Positions 8,505 to 16,816 of a stretch of DNA of 40,417 nt are shown here, piece by piece (position 1 is the stretch's first letter; every line of letters starts with the position of its first letter). The stretch comes from Pseudomonadota bacterium (lineage in GTDB: Bacteria; Pseudomonadota; Gammaproteobacteria; Legionellales; Legionellaceae). A program made the translations under genes and the position numbers. Under the pieces are notes generated by a model. It made no database searches. It saw only the letters and a list, made by a program, of their open reading frames with translations, and was not told where the DNA came from. The stretch is taken from positions 1 to 40,417 of the forward strand of contig JAGVJN010000035.1 in assembly GCA_020051095.1 (NCBI GenBank). The letters are read 5' to 3'.

Positions 8505-9515
8505 TTATTCCATATCTGAACGGTAATCCCCTAAACTTGCGAGACTATTGAGTTTTGCTCGTTTCAATAGCGCTTTTTGGGCTGCCTGGATATTTTCCGG
8601 TTTCCCACCCCAAGCTTTTAAACAATCTTCTTGTAACGCGCGGCCATAGGAAAAGCTTAATAACCAAGGTTGCTCATCGAGCATATTCATGGCATTAAGA
8701 TTCTCTGTCGCTACAACAGGTGATTGGCCACCCGATAAAAAGTTGATGGTAGGAACTGCCGCTGGAACATTATTGCGAAAGACGCTAATCGTATAAAGCG
8801 CCACTTCATCAGGCGAACTAAAAGGCGTCGCTTCACTTCCTGAGGTGACCATGCTTGGCTTTAACACCATATATTCTAAAGCGACTTGATGAATATAGAG
8901 GGAATGGAACAGCTCATGAAGGACCATTTCTTGTGCTTCGGCACATTGCTCAATACTATGGTCACCATCCATCAATACTTCGGGTTCAACAATAGGGACA
9001 ATCCCATTATGTTGGCAAATTGCCGCATAGCGTGCCAACGTCTCCGCGTTCGCTTTGATGGCTGTTAAGCTAGGTTTGTTGTCGGCAATGTTATAGACGT
9101 TACGCCATTTTGCAAACGTTGCCCCCTGTTTTTTAAACGTTTGCAAACGCTCATTTAAGCCATCTAATCCTTGAGTAACTTTTTCACTATCGGTATTAAC
9201 CAAGTCAATCAGTCCTTTATCGACCTTAATACCCGGTGTGATACCTTGATCAGCAAATACCTGCGCTAGGCTTTTTCCGTTATCATCAGTTTGGGTAAAC
9301 GTTTCTTCGTATAAAATAACCCCATGAATATACTCTGACAATCCCGGGGTTTGGGCAATTAGCATACGATAATCACGTCGATTTTTCTCAGTATTCTCAA
9401 GGCCGATTGTGGCTAGGCGCTTACCGATCGTGCCCGTGCTTTCATCAGCTGCCAAAAATCCCTTGCCCGGTTGTAGCAAGTGATCCATTGTCGACTCTAA
9501 ATCGTCAAAACTCAT
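8505..9515 (-). CDS. fba: Class I fructose-bisphosphate aldolase
   Basis: Glycolytic/gluconeogenic enzyme interconverting fructose 1,6-bisphosphate with dihydroxyacetone phosphate and glyceraldehyde 3-phosphate. This is the eukaryote-type class I enzyme, not the zinc-dependent class II type common in bacteria. The N-terminal motif GKGFLAADESTGTIGKRL is at about residues 17-34. The Schiff-base lysine is K219 in VLKPSMVTSG. Length is 336 aa, slightly shorter than animal aldolases (about 363), which carry a longer C-terminal tail. AGGAGA precedes the ATG. It appears to be a single-gene unit. Confidence 0.95.
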   Translation of the reverse strand: MSFDDLESTMDHLLQPGKGFLAADESTGTIGKRLATIGLENTEKNRRDYRMLIAQTPGLSEYIHGVILYEETFTQTDDNGKSLAQVFADQGITPGIKVDKGLIDLVNTDSEKVTQGLDGLNERLQTFKKQGATFAKWRNVYNIADNKPSLTAIKANAETLARYAAICQHNGIVPIVEPEVLMDGDHSIEQCAEAQEMVLHELFHSLYIHQVALEYMVLKPSMVTSGSEATPFSSPDEVALYTISVFRNNVPAAVPTINFLSGGQSPVVATENLNAMNMLDEQPWLLSFSYGRALQEDCLKAWGGKPENIQAAQKALLKRAKLNSLASLGDYRSDME

Positions 9516-9596
9516 GGTATATTGTCTCCTACTTTAATCAAATGGTATGTTTTTAATAACGTATCGCCAAGATAGCATTTTCTGAGTCAAGCGTGA

Positions 9597-10331
9597 TTAT
9601 CGTGATAGATATTTTTCACGTATTATTTGGTGTGTCTCAAACCCTTTTTCTTTTAAAAGAGCAAACGAATCATCAATCATACCTGGGTTACCGCATAAAT
9701 AGACTAAATCCCTACCAGGATTTACCGCTAAGTCATCAAAGCAATGTTGCACATAGCCGCTTCGTTCAAATTCTTGCAGCTCTGTAGCCTCAACGCGACT
9801 AAGGCAAGCACAAAAGGTTACATTGCTGAATTCCTTTGCAAATGCCTGAAATTCATCCGCATAGAGGACCTCATCACGGCGTTGGACACCTTGCAATATG
9901 ACAACTTCAAGACTCGTGTTGTTTTTAAGCAGGTGTCTTAAGCTCGGTAGCATTGCCCGATAGGGAGTAACACCGGTGCTGGTTGCCACTAGGATCATGC
10001 GACCTGGCAACTCCTCTTTTAAGATTAACCGTCCAAACGGACCATTAATATTAATTTGATCGCCAGGATTTAGGTTAAATAACAACTCGGTGCCCGGTCC
10101 ATTTTCAACATACCCTGCTGCAAACTCAATGCGATTATCGCCCCTTGGCGGATTAGCAACACTATAACTTCTTTTCAATGAATTACCATCCTTTTCAAAA
10201 TGGATGGTAATGAATTGACCAGGCTTATACTGGAATGGCGGATTATGTTCCGCTGCAAAAATAAAATGCTTAACCTTGGGGGAAAGCATAAACGACTCAA
10301 CCAGAGTGATAGGAAATGTTTGAACTTTCAT
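9597..10331 (-). CDS. Ferredoxin/flavodoxin-NADP(+) reductase family flavoprotein
   Basis: Two-domain FAD/NAD(P) oxidoreductase of 244 aa. The FAD-binding motif RSYSVANPP is at about residues 54-62. The nucleotide-binding motif is STGVTPYRAMLPSL, and the late CGNPGMIDD segment is typical of this family. The C-terminus ends in EKYLSR. The likely role is electron transfer between NADPH and ferredoxin or flavodoxin; the exact partner is not visible. I use the ATG at 10331 (MKVQTFPITL) instead of the longest frame at 10397, because the extra 22 residues are unlike the family. It is transcribed away from the IcmC-like gene. Confidence 0.88.
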   Translation of the reverse strand: MKVQTFPITLVESFMLSPKVKHFIFAAEHNPPFQYKPGQFITIHFEKDGNSLKRSYSVANPPRGDNRIEFAAGYVENGPGTELLFNLNPGDQININGPFGRLILKEELPGRMILVATSTGVTPYRAMLPSLRHLLKNNTSLEVVILQGVQRRDEVLYADEFQAFAKEFSNVTFCACLSRVEATELQEFERSGYVQHCFDDLAVNPGRDLVYLCGNPGMIDDSFALLKEKGFETHQIIREKYLSR

Positions 10332-10404
10332 AGAATCCGCTTTTATAATCGAACAAATACCCCATATAATAGGGGAAAAAATATGCTTTGCAACCATTGC
10401 AGGC

Positions 10405-10410
10405 TATAAT
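10405..10410 (+). promoter_or_regulatory. -10 element immediately before the IcmC-like gene
   Basis: A perfect TATAAT ends only six bases (TTAACT) before the ATG at 10417, and there is no Shine-Dalgarno sequence. If used, transcription would start at or next to the ATG, giving a leaderless mRNA. No well-spaced -35 is seen. Confidence 0.4.
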
Positions 10411-10416
10411 TTAACT

Positions 10417-10959
10417 ATGAACGATGATAGTTTTACTTCAATACTTGTCCATTTGGGTCAATCCGCAGTGCCAGTCCAAGCGTTAGTCACGGGCTTTGGT
10501 TATCTTTTGGGTATTATTTTTTTCATGATTGGTATCCAAAAATTAAAAATCATAGCCGACTACCGAGCCCGCTCATCCTCTCATTTACCCATGCTTGTCC
10601 CCGTTGCTTATTTCTTAGGGGGAGCAGCGCTCATCTATATCCCCGGTGCCATTAAAACAGCGTCAGCGACAGCTTTTGGCGCTGATAATCTTCTTGCTTA
10701 TCAAAAAGTCAACCCGTTTGATGTTCTTGGAGCCATGGTGATAATCATTCAAACAGCTGGCGTCATATGGTTTGTCCGCGGAATTTCCTTATTGGTGAAT
10801 GCCAGTAACCCAGGAATTCAGCATGGTGCAAAGGGGTTTACTTTTTTAATTGCAGGGATTTTAGCCCTCAACTTCGAGGCAACCTTCTCAACCATAGACA
10901 CCATGTTTGAATATATTTCATCTTACACCTTGGCATTTAAAGGTAGTATGGGGTATTAA
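10417..10959 (+). CDS. IcmC/DotE/DotV-family Dot/Icm inner-membrane protein
   Basis: A 180-aa protein with four hydrophobic segments (about residues 20-43, 61-80, 106-128 and 138-155). The stretch IWFVRGISLLVNASNPGIQH followed by GAKGFTFLIAGILALNF resembles the small inner-membrane proteins IcmC/DotE and DotV of the type IVB system. The paralogues are hard to tell apart by eye, so no symbol is given. These proteins are thought to sit in the inner membrane with the secretion channel. It converges with dotA, 132 bases away. There is no ribosome-binding site before the only plausible ATG. Confidence 0.75.
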   Translation: MNDDSFTSILVHLGQSAVPVQALVTGFGYLLGIIFFMIGIQKLKIIADYRARSSSHLPMLVPVAYFLGGAALIYIPGAIKTASATAFGADNLLAYQKVNPFDVLGAMVIIIQTAGVIWFVRGISLLVNASNPGIQHGAKGFTFLIAGILALNFEATFSTIDTMFEYISSYTLAFKGSMGY

Positions 10960-11091
10960 AGATAGTACTTTTTTGATTTGCGACACATGATGTTTGCAGT
11001 GCTTCTGAATATTATAAATGACCAATAACGTGTTGATGTCTCGACACTATCTTTTTGGATAGGTCGCATAACAAGGTTGAAACACCCAGGC

Positions 11092-14061
11092 TTACTCGTT
11101 ATCACCCGAGAAGGTAGCCTTTGCGTTGGGTTGTGCACCAGCAAAACTGCTTGCCGCCCCTTTGATTTTGCCAATCCCTTGTTCCGCATAGCCTCCTAGC
11201 TTCGAGTCGATGGCTTGCGAGGCTTTTTGTGTCGCACCCGCACCCTCTTGGACTTTTTGTTGCGCTTCTTGACCCCATTGGGCTGTCTCTTGTCCAACTG
11301 ATTCAGGTTGTCCTCCAATAAAGCGTAATACTTTATCAGGCAGCATCGTAATCAAACTAAAGGATTTTTGTACCATAATCATATACATGGTGGTATACAT
11401 CAAAATCACAAAGAAGAAACCATAAATGCCAGCCCAACTCGTATAACCTTTTGGATTAATCGTCCCTGCTAAGCTCTGAACCGTTGACGTATCGTTAATC
11501 TTCTTTGTGGGATCTCCAAAGCCATAATTACCCTGACTTGAGGTAGTTAAAAAGCCACCACCGGTATCGCTTCCTAATATAAAATTGGCGACATTTTGAT
11601 ACCCTGCATTGAGTATCCAGACAGCGACATAGGATAAAGCGATAGCCGTGATATAACCAATAATCATCATGGCAGGGCGCAAGAAAACATTCAATAAAAT
11701 CATCAATGCTTGCTCGCCTCTTCCTAAGGCGGCATCCCCTTCTGGGTGAGTAATTCCTAAAGCAACAATTGGTCCAGCCACCATTGCTTCAATCACAGCC
11801 ATCAACCAGGCTATCGAACCAAATGTAAAGATCATATAGGGCATAAAAGGAATATAATAGGCCGTTATAAAGCCAATGGATACCATGGTGCCAAGCCATG
11901 CAAATAGTAAGGGGAACGTTAGGGCAATGATTGCAAAAATGACCCCACCGACATAGGGAATAGCCGCAATCAGTGAAACTTCGATTAATAAAATCCATAG
12001 GTCGCCGGCAAAATTGATGTATTGCGTTCCCATATTAGCAAGGGCCACTATTGGATTGGCGTTCGGTTGCTCAATAATAGACACCCCTTGCTTAAATATC
12101 TCAGCGATTCCCTCCAGCGGCAATGATATGAATGCAAATATAACCGTATCTAATAGTTTAGATATCAAATCCAAGAAAAAGTTTAAAAATACTCGAATCA
12201 TATCATTATAAAATAAATTCCCAAGTAAGCGGCCAACACAACCTAGCAACGGAACATGGCCGCAACTAAAGTGTTGTGATGGCAAGTAGAGTAAACTACC
12301 GTCCAAATCGATTTTAATTTGCAAATTAAATGAAGGTGGCTTAAAACCAGGCTGATCAGGCAATTGCACTTTAAGCGAATTGGTAATAAATCCAAAAACT
12401 GTGGCACTTTGTTGTCCTGTAATAGGGCCAGACTCTAGGGCTTTCGCCAACATGGATTTAACAGACTCACCGCCAGATTGACTCGTATTAGGCTGCGGAA
12501 TGGCTGTCCCCGAAAAAGAAGATGCATCAAAAAGACCCTTAAGCTGATTGATTTGGGTAACATCCGATTGTAGCCAGGTACATAATATTTGATAGGTCCC
12601 CGCGCAGGTACCAGCGTTACCAAAAGCACTGGTCATTGTCGATACAGAAAATTTTGACCCATCAAGGCCTGTGTCGGAATCAGTTAGATTACTGCCTGCA
12701 TTCATGGCAGAGGTATTTAATTGGACTAAGTCCCAAAAATAACTCCCAGCCAAAATCCAGCCTTGTTGTTCGGCTCCTTTAATAAATTCTCTTTCCTTTG
12801 AAGCATTTTTTTTGTTAGTGGCTTCTTGGACTAACGTTAAGCTAGGTTGCATCACTGCATTATAATCTTGAACGGCGCCTTGAAATGCCGTGCCATTAAA
12901 TAATGGGGCGGAACTGGTTGTTGAGCTACTGGCACTCCCCCAACTCACGCATTGATTGTTGGCAATATCATCAGAGGTACATACGTTTCCATTTATACTA
13001 TAAGGAACACCGTACTGTTCAGTGGCAACCGGGGAAAAAGGTTGCTGGGTTGTGCTCACAGCCGAGGTATTAAGCTGGGGATCATTGCTCACAATTTGCT
13101 GGGCAATGGATGCCAAGTCAGTGTACATTTGCTGAATAGCGATCGCTCTAGAAATTTCCATGGTCTGCAGATCACCTGAATTAAGCCCGAGCCCAGCGAC
13201 ACTTCCGGTCGAAAAAGCATTCCAGGTGAGAGAGCCGCATATACCGTTAAGCACTGAGTAGGGAGAAGTTGAGTCCAAATTGGGCAAAGGCATGGTAAAA
13301 CTTTTCGCAGTTTTTTGGCTAGTTTGAAATGAAACTGCGTTGACAGAACCAACGAGATCCGGGACTTGCGCATTACAAATAGGAGCCATAGTGCTACTCG
13401 GTGTACCGTAACAAGGACCAATTTTTTGCGATTTTTGCTCCATCAAGCTCTGACGTTGTTCATATAAGATCTGCTGAATACCAGCCATACAAACTTGTCC
13501 AGATAAAATGACAAAAGCACCTTGTGCCACACTCGTACCACCCGCAGTCAGTGAAACCGCCGGTTTCATTTGCGCTTTTATGATGGCGCCACCTTGATTA
13601 AGATAGCCTAGTGCCGCATCCCAAATCTTATCCGCTGCACCAACCCCTTGCACCACCACCCACATGATAAACACTTGCATCATGCAATAGCCCGATGCTT
13701 TGGGTATTAAAAGAGCAAGACCTAATGTTGAACGAACAGGCACCCAAATTGAAGACCATTTTGGGCCAAGAAACTGGCCTTCTTGCGCTGTGTTCATAGT
13801 CGACACAGTCAGTGTGTACATGATGACAATGCCGCCTAATGCTAAAACGGCAGAGTTAAAGACGCCAAACATGGTGCCCATAATTTGAGAACCAGAGCCA
13901 TGGAGAACACCATCAACGACACCAAAAATATTACCAAGAAAAACGACTGAATAGTCACCAGGCGGAGGTGCAAAACTGAGCGAGCCCCCGCCGGATTGAT
14001 CTTGTGCGAACAACAAAGCGGGGTAGAATAGCGATAACAGTAATAAGCCCAGTTTCTTCAT
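11092..14061 (-). CDS. dotA: DotA, Dot/Icm secretion membrane protein
   Basis: Large polytopic inner-membrane protein of the type IVB (Dot/Icm) system, related to conjugation protein TraY. From the ATG at 14061 it is 989 aa, close to the roughly 1,050 aa of L. pneumophila DotA. It has an N-terminal signal peptide (MKKLGLLLLSLFYPALLFAQ). Two membrane segments follow within the first 150 residues. A long Ser/Thr-rich periplasmic region comes next, then a C-terminal block of about six segments containing the conserved GDAALGRGEQALMILLNVFL stretch. The longest frame (to 14193) overruns icmV. The 14061 ATG overlaps the icmV stop as ATGA, so translation is coupled. The tail is Gln/Ala-rich and hydrophilic. 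Confidence 0.95.
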   Translation of the reverse strand: MKKLGLLLLSLFYPALLFAQDQSGGGSLSFAPPPGDYSVVFLGNIFGVVDGVLHGSGSQIMGTMFGVFNSAVLALGGIVIMYTLTVSTMNTAQEGQFLGPKWSSIWVPVRSTLGLALLIPKASGYCMMQVFIMWVVVQGVGAADKIWDAALGYLNQGGAIIKAQMKPAVSLTAGGTSVAQGAFVILSGQVCMAGIQQILYEQRQSLMEQKSQKIGPCYGTPSSTMAPICNAQVPDLVGSVNAVSFQTSQKTAKSFTMPLPNLDSTSPYSVLNGICGSLTWNAFSTGSVAGLGLNSGDLQTMEISRAIAIQQMYTDLASIAQQIVSNDPQLNTSAVSTTQQPFSPVATEQYGVPYSINGNVCTSDDIANNQCVSWGSASSSTTSSAPLFNGTAFQGAVQDYNAVMQPSLTLVQEATNKKNASKEREFIKGAEQQGWILAGSYFWDLVQLNTSAMNAGSNLTDSDTGLDGSKFSVSTMTSAFGNAGTCAGTYQILCTWLQSDVTQINQLKGLFDASSFSGTAIPQPNTSQSGGESVKSMLAKALESGPITGQQSATVFGFITNSLKVQLPDQPGFKPPSFNLQIKIDLDGSLLYLPSQHFSCGHVPLLGCVGRLLGNLFYNDMIRVFLNFFLDLISKLLDTVIFAFISLPLEGIAEIFKQGVSIIEQPNANPIVALANMGTQYINFAGDLWILLIEVSLIAAIPYVGGVIFAIIALTFPLLFAWLGTMVSIGFITAYYIPFMPYMIFTFGSIAWLMAVIEAMVAGPIVALGITHPEGDAALGRGEQALMILLNVFLRPAMMIIGYITAIALSYVAVWILNAGYQNVANFILGSDTGGGFLTTSSQGNYGFGDPTKKINDTSTVQSLAGTINPKGYTSWAGIYGFFFVILMYTTMYMIMVQKSFSLITMLPDKVLRFIGGQPESVGQETAQWGQEAQQKVQEGAGATQKASQAIDSKLGGYAEQGIGKIKGAASSFAGAQPNAKATFSGDNE

Positions 14062-14522
14062 GATTTTTGCCCTAATAATCCCTCTCGAAACCACTGCGAA
14101 AACGAGCATCCTAACTTGCGCTCTTTTATTTGAAAATACCAAAAGTGATAACGAAAGGCTAATGCGACCGCAATTAAGGTAACGGAATAACACAAAAACG
14201 CAGCCTGTAAACTGCCATAAAATAAATGATAAAAGCTATATAAAAAAATAAATCCTGCCAGGATAGCCATTAATCGACTCATCCTTATCAAAGCAACCTC
14301 GCGACTTTTTAAATCGGCCTCACTCAAATTCATTTCTTTGATTGCTTTATCAAATTGCATCTGGCTACCCGCCCCCTGTTGATTTTGGGGGACAAAGAAT
14401 CGTTTAAAGCCGTTCCATAAATAGAGACTATAGCCTTTCAACCGATCATAATCCACCCAATAACGAAAGTTAAAGACTCTTCCAAATATCGAACGGATAC
14501 GGGATTGTTTTCTTTTTTGCAT
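14058..14522 (-). CDS. icmV: IcmV, Dot/Icm component
   Basis: Inner-membrane protein of 154 aa (L. pneumophila IcmV is about 151). The N-terminus is very basic (MQKRKQSRIRSIFGRVFNFR). Two hydrophobic segments lie at about residues 85-101 and 105-122. IcmV is needed for intracellular growth and is coded just upstream of dotA in Legionella and Coxiella; the same order with an ATGA overlap is seen here. Its precise place in the secretion complex is not defined. It is divergent from icmW across 106 bases. Confidence 0.93.
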   Translation of the reverse strand: MQKRKQSRIRSIFGRVFNFRYWVDYDRLKGYSLYLWNGFKRFFVPQNQQGAGSQMQFDKAIKEMNLSEADLKSREVALIRMSRLMAILAGFIFLYSFYHLFYGSLQAAFLCYSVTLIAVALAFRYHFWYFQIKERKLGCSFSQWFREGLLGQKS

Positions 14523-14628
14523 AATCTTTACTATTGTAATAATGAAGCGTTATATTAACTAATATACTATAGTACTAATTGGTTGTATCCTTTACAATGG
14601 TAATTTTTAAGTAAAAAAAGAGTAAAAT
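14523..14628. promoter_or_regulatory. Divergent icmV-dotA / icmW-icmX promoter region
   Basis: This 106-base, very AT-rich spacer must hold both promoters. It contains a perfect palindrome TACTATAGTA at 14565-14574 near its centre, which could supply -10 elements in both directions. A pair of GTAA half-sites spaced 11 bases apart (14600-14604 GTAAT and 14611-14615 GTAAA) resembles the CpxR box. CpxR is reported to control some icm genes in L. pneumophila. The pair lies only about 14 bases before the icmW ATG, so the match is weak evidence. Confidence 0.4.
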
Positions 14629-15084
14629 ATGCCTGATCTTAGTCAAAAAGCCTCGGCAAAATACTGGTTTGAGTTTATGGACCCTAGTATTTATCGGGTC
14701 ATAACTTTTATGGAAAGTGTTGAAAATTTTACCCTTGATGGCGATCCCCTCCTTGAAGAAGCCCTTGAAAAATTGGGAAAGGAGCTTGATGATATGGATG
14801 GGATAGATGTGAATACCCTGCAAAAACAAGCACTTTTTATTCGCATTGTTGGCAATATTAAAACGGGTCGGGGACTAAGGCTACTACAAGCAATTGATAC
14901 GGTGCAACCAGGTAGTGCATCACAGGTATTAGTCCATGCAGAAGATACAACATTATCCGATGACGATCCTGCCGGTGTTTTTTTGAAGCGCAACATTGCC
15001 TTTGAGCGCTTTCGTCTATTGTCCCGTATTTTTTCTGAAGACAGATTACGCCTAATCACTGAAGCGCTGGAAGGAGAAGATTAA
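14629..15084 (+). CDS. icmW: IcmW, Dot/Icm adaptor subunit
   Basis: Small acidic cytoplasmic protein, 151 aa, exactly the length of L. pneumophila IcmW. The sequence is recognisable throughout (MPDLSQKASAKYWFEF, FIRIVGNIKTGRGLRLLQAI, KRNIAFERFRLLSRIF). IcmW forms an adaptor with IcmS that binds many effectors and presents them to the DotL coupling protein. Its stop overlaps the icmX start as TAATG, with the icmX ribosome-binding site GGAGAAG inside its last codons. The upstream Shine-Dalgarno (AAAGAG) is modest. Confidence 0.96.
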   Translation: MPDLSQKASAKYWFEFMDPSIYRVITFMESVENFTLDGDPLLEEALEKLGKELDDMDGIDVNTLQKQALFIRIVGNIKTGRGLRLLQAIDTVQPGSASQVLVHAEDTTLSDDDPAGVFLKRNIAFERFRLLSRIFSEDRLRLITEALEGED

Positions 15085-16397
15085 TGATTAAACGCTTTTT
15101 ACCAATGACATCCCTTGTCGCTGTTTTGACACTATCAACACCAATCTATTCTCAAAATTTTTCAAGCGGTGACAGTAACCCTTGGGAAGGAGGCTTCCAA
15201 AATTTGGGGCAGTTAGTTTTAAACCTAGGGGGGTATTTGGGATATAATTTAAACTCCCCCCCTACTAATGTTAATAGCAGCTTAATCGAAAATATCTCCA
15301 TTTCAACACTCTTCTACGGGAATAGTATTGTATGGTTTTTAGGGTCTCTGCCTGTCAATTCGACCATGGGCCAATTCACACCAAGTGCTGTTCAAGGGAT
15401 AAGTTCTTATAACGAGTTTTTCAACGCCGTTTTTAACAATGCATCCTATTCCCAAGACCAAAGCAATCAAGGTCGTGTCTCAGTCAATGCTAGTATCGAT
15501 CAGCAGAATTATCAGAAAGACCCCATTAGCCAAGAGATATTAAATTTGCTAGGAACGCCCAACGATAGTTTCTGCATAAACAACGACCAAACCGTCAACT
15601 CTAAATGCCAACCAATGAGCCAAGGGCTCGTTGTCACTCAAGCGTTGGGCACTTTACCAACAGACACAACCGCCTTCTTTAATTTTTCCACGCTGCAAGC
15701 TCAATTACCTCAACTTAATTTTAACTCCTTAACTGGACCGCTCGTCTATCAATCTCAAGCACAAAACCAAAATACCACGTCATCGCCAACGCCTTCTAGT
15801 GGTAAAAACCCAGGTTTGCTAGCATTAAGTCAAGCACAGGCAGCCCAAAACTTTATACGCAACGTATCAGGAACCATTTTACGGCCAACGCTACCAACTT
15901 CTGATTCATATTATAAGCTTATCCAAACAGCGACTAGCTCAAAAAGCACTCAATCAGAGCAGCTCACAGCCAATAAAACATTGAGCACTTATTTCGCCCA
16001 ACTACATTACTATACTGCGCAAATGTCATTAGGGATAAGTAACTTATATTTCAGCCTAGCAAAGCGCATGCCTCAAACCGCTACCGGCTTACCTCAAAAC
16101 CCATCATCTCAAGCATTATCCGAATTTCAAATGGCTACAAATCGATTAGCATTAAATCCATCCAATTTACAAGATAACAATACCCAGTGGCTTCAACAAA
16201 TCAATACCGCTTCACAAGCATCCGTGCAAAAAGAAATTGCCATTTTACTGGCAGAAATCAACTATCAGCTTTATCTCAATCGACAAATTCAAGAACGAAT
16301 ATTGCTAACAAATTCGGCCATCCTGTTAGGCATTGCTAATCAAAACAAACCCGATGGCTCAGCCCTGGGTCAGAATGATTCTTCATCGTCCTCTTAA
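15084..16397 (+). CDS. icmX: IcmX, Dot/Icm periplasmic component
   Basis: Exported Dot/Icm protein of 437 aa (L. pneumophila IcmX is about 466). The signal peptide is residues 1-23 (ending PIYSQ). A hydrophobic patch lies at about 70-90. The rest is rich in Asn, Gln and Ser, with four cysteines or fewer and a low-complexity Ser tail. IcmX is needed for vacuole formation and is thought to sit in the periplasm with the core complex. It is translationally coupled to icmW. A strong hairpin just downstream probably ends the icmWX transcript. Confidence 0.92.
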   Translation: MIKRFLPMTSLVAVLTLSTPIYSQNFSSGDSNPWEGGFQNLGQLVLNLGGYLGYNLNSPPTNVNSSLIENISISTLFYGNSIVWFLGSLPVNSTMGQFTPSAVQGISSYNEFFNAVFNNASYSQDQSNQGRVSVNASIDQQNYQKDPISQEILNLLGTPNDSFCINNDQTVNSKCQPMSQGLVVTQALGTLPTDTTAFFNFSTLQAQLPQLNFNSLTGPLVYQSQAQNQNTTSSPTPSSGKNPGLLALSQAQAAQNFIRNVSGTILRPTLPTSDSYYKLIQTATSSKSTQSEQLTANKTLSTYFAQLHYYTAQMSLGISNLYFSLAKRMPQTATGLPQNPSSQALSEFQMATNRLALNPSNLQDNNTQWLQQINTASQASVQKEIAILLAEINYQLYLNRQIQERILLTNSAILLGIANQNKPDGSALGQNDSSSSS

Positions 16398-16408
16398 TAC
16401 ACCTAATT

Positions 16409-16443
16409 AATTTTGGCTGCAGTAAAGTACTGCAGCCAAAATT
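16409..16443 (+). terminator. Strong hairpin after icmX
   Basis: Perfect 16-bp stem with a 3-base loop (AAG). The core is GGCTGCAGTA / TACTGCAGCC, bordered by AATTTT and AAAATT. It starts 11 bases after the icmX stop. There is no long T-run on the plus strand, so it may act as a transcript-stabilising or rho-assisted terminator hairpin. Confidence 0.7.
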
Positions 16444-16492
16444 CACCGGATTAAGGTCATAACCAATTTTAAATAACATCACTAAAAATCAT

Positions 16493-16521
16493 TTGTGCAT
16501 TAACTTACGTCATGCTATTTT
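16493..16521 (+). promoter_or_regulatory. Candidate promoter of the HPr gene
   Basis: TTGTGC at 16493-16498, a 17-base spacer, then TATTTT at 16516-16521 preceded by TGC, an extended -10. The -10 ends seven bases before the HPr ATG, which would give a leaderless or nearly leaderless message. No strong Shine-Dalgarno is present. Confidence 0.4.
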
Positions 16522-16528
16522 AAAGCTT

Positions 16529-16798
16529 ATGATTGAAAAGCAGTTAACCATTATCAATAAACTCGGATTGCATGCTCGTGCGTCGGCTAAATTCGTTTCG
16601 ACGGCCAACCGGTTTCAAAGTCAATTGACTGTCAAAAAGGGCAACCAATCCGTCAACGGCAAAAGTATTATGGGCGTCATGATGCTTGCAGCCCCTCTCG
16701 GCAGTGATATTGTTCTGATATTCGACGGGCCCGATGAAGAACATATGGCTGAGGCAATGACCTCCCTGATATCCAATAAATTTGGTGAACCTGAATAA
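16529..16798 (+). CDS. ptsH: HPr family phosphocarrier protein
   Basis: Small phosphocarrier of the phosphotransferase system, 89 aa. The phosphorylated histidine is H15 in NKLGLHARASAKF. S46, the regulatory serine position, is in NGKSIMGVM. I use the ATG at 16529, which places both residues at their standard numbers; the longer frame from 16493 adds 12 unrelated residues. No EI or EII genes are close by. A nitrogen-type role (NPr) is as likely as sugar transport in this group. It is followed 18 bases later by a Kef-type antiporter gene, and HPr relatives can regulate K+ transport in some bacteria. Confidence 0.9.
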   Translation: MIEKQLTIINKLGLHARASAKFVSTANRFQSQLTVKKGNQSVNGKSIMGVMMLAAPLGSDIVLIFDGPDEEHMAEAMTSLISNKFGEPE

Positions 16799-16816
16799 TC
16801 TTCTGGGATAAACTGG

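Noticed and set aside
9645..9941. Plus-strand frames over the flavin reductase gene
   Set aside because: Antisense shadows with no ribosome-binding site or recognisable protein pattern.
10960..11091. Inverted AAAGATAGT/ACTATCTTT between the IcmC-like gene and dotA as a terminator or mobile element
   Set aside because: Short arms about 90 bases apart; no stable local hairpin or T-run, so not listed as a feature.
13089..13421. 110-aa minus-strand frame inside dotA
   Set aside because: Lies in another frame of dotA; composition and motifs do not suggest a protein.
14062..14193. Longer N-terminus of DotA
   Set aside because: It would overlap icmV by 135 bases and push the clear signal peptide to residue 45.
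14600..14615. CpxR box for icmW listed as a firm site
   Set aside because: Half-site spacing and its position almost at the start codon are poor; kept only as a possibility.
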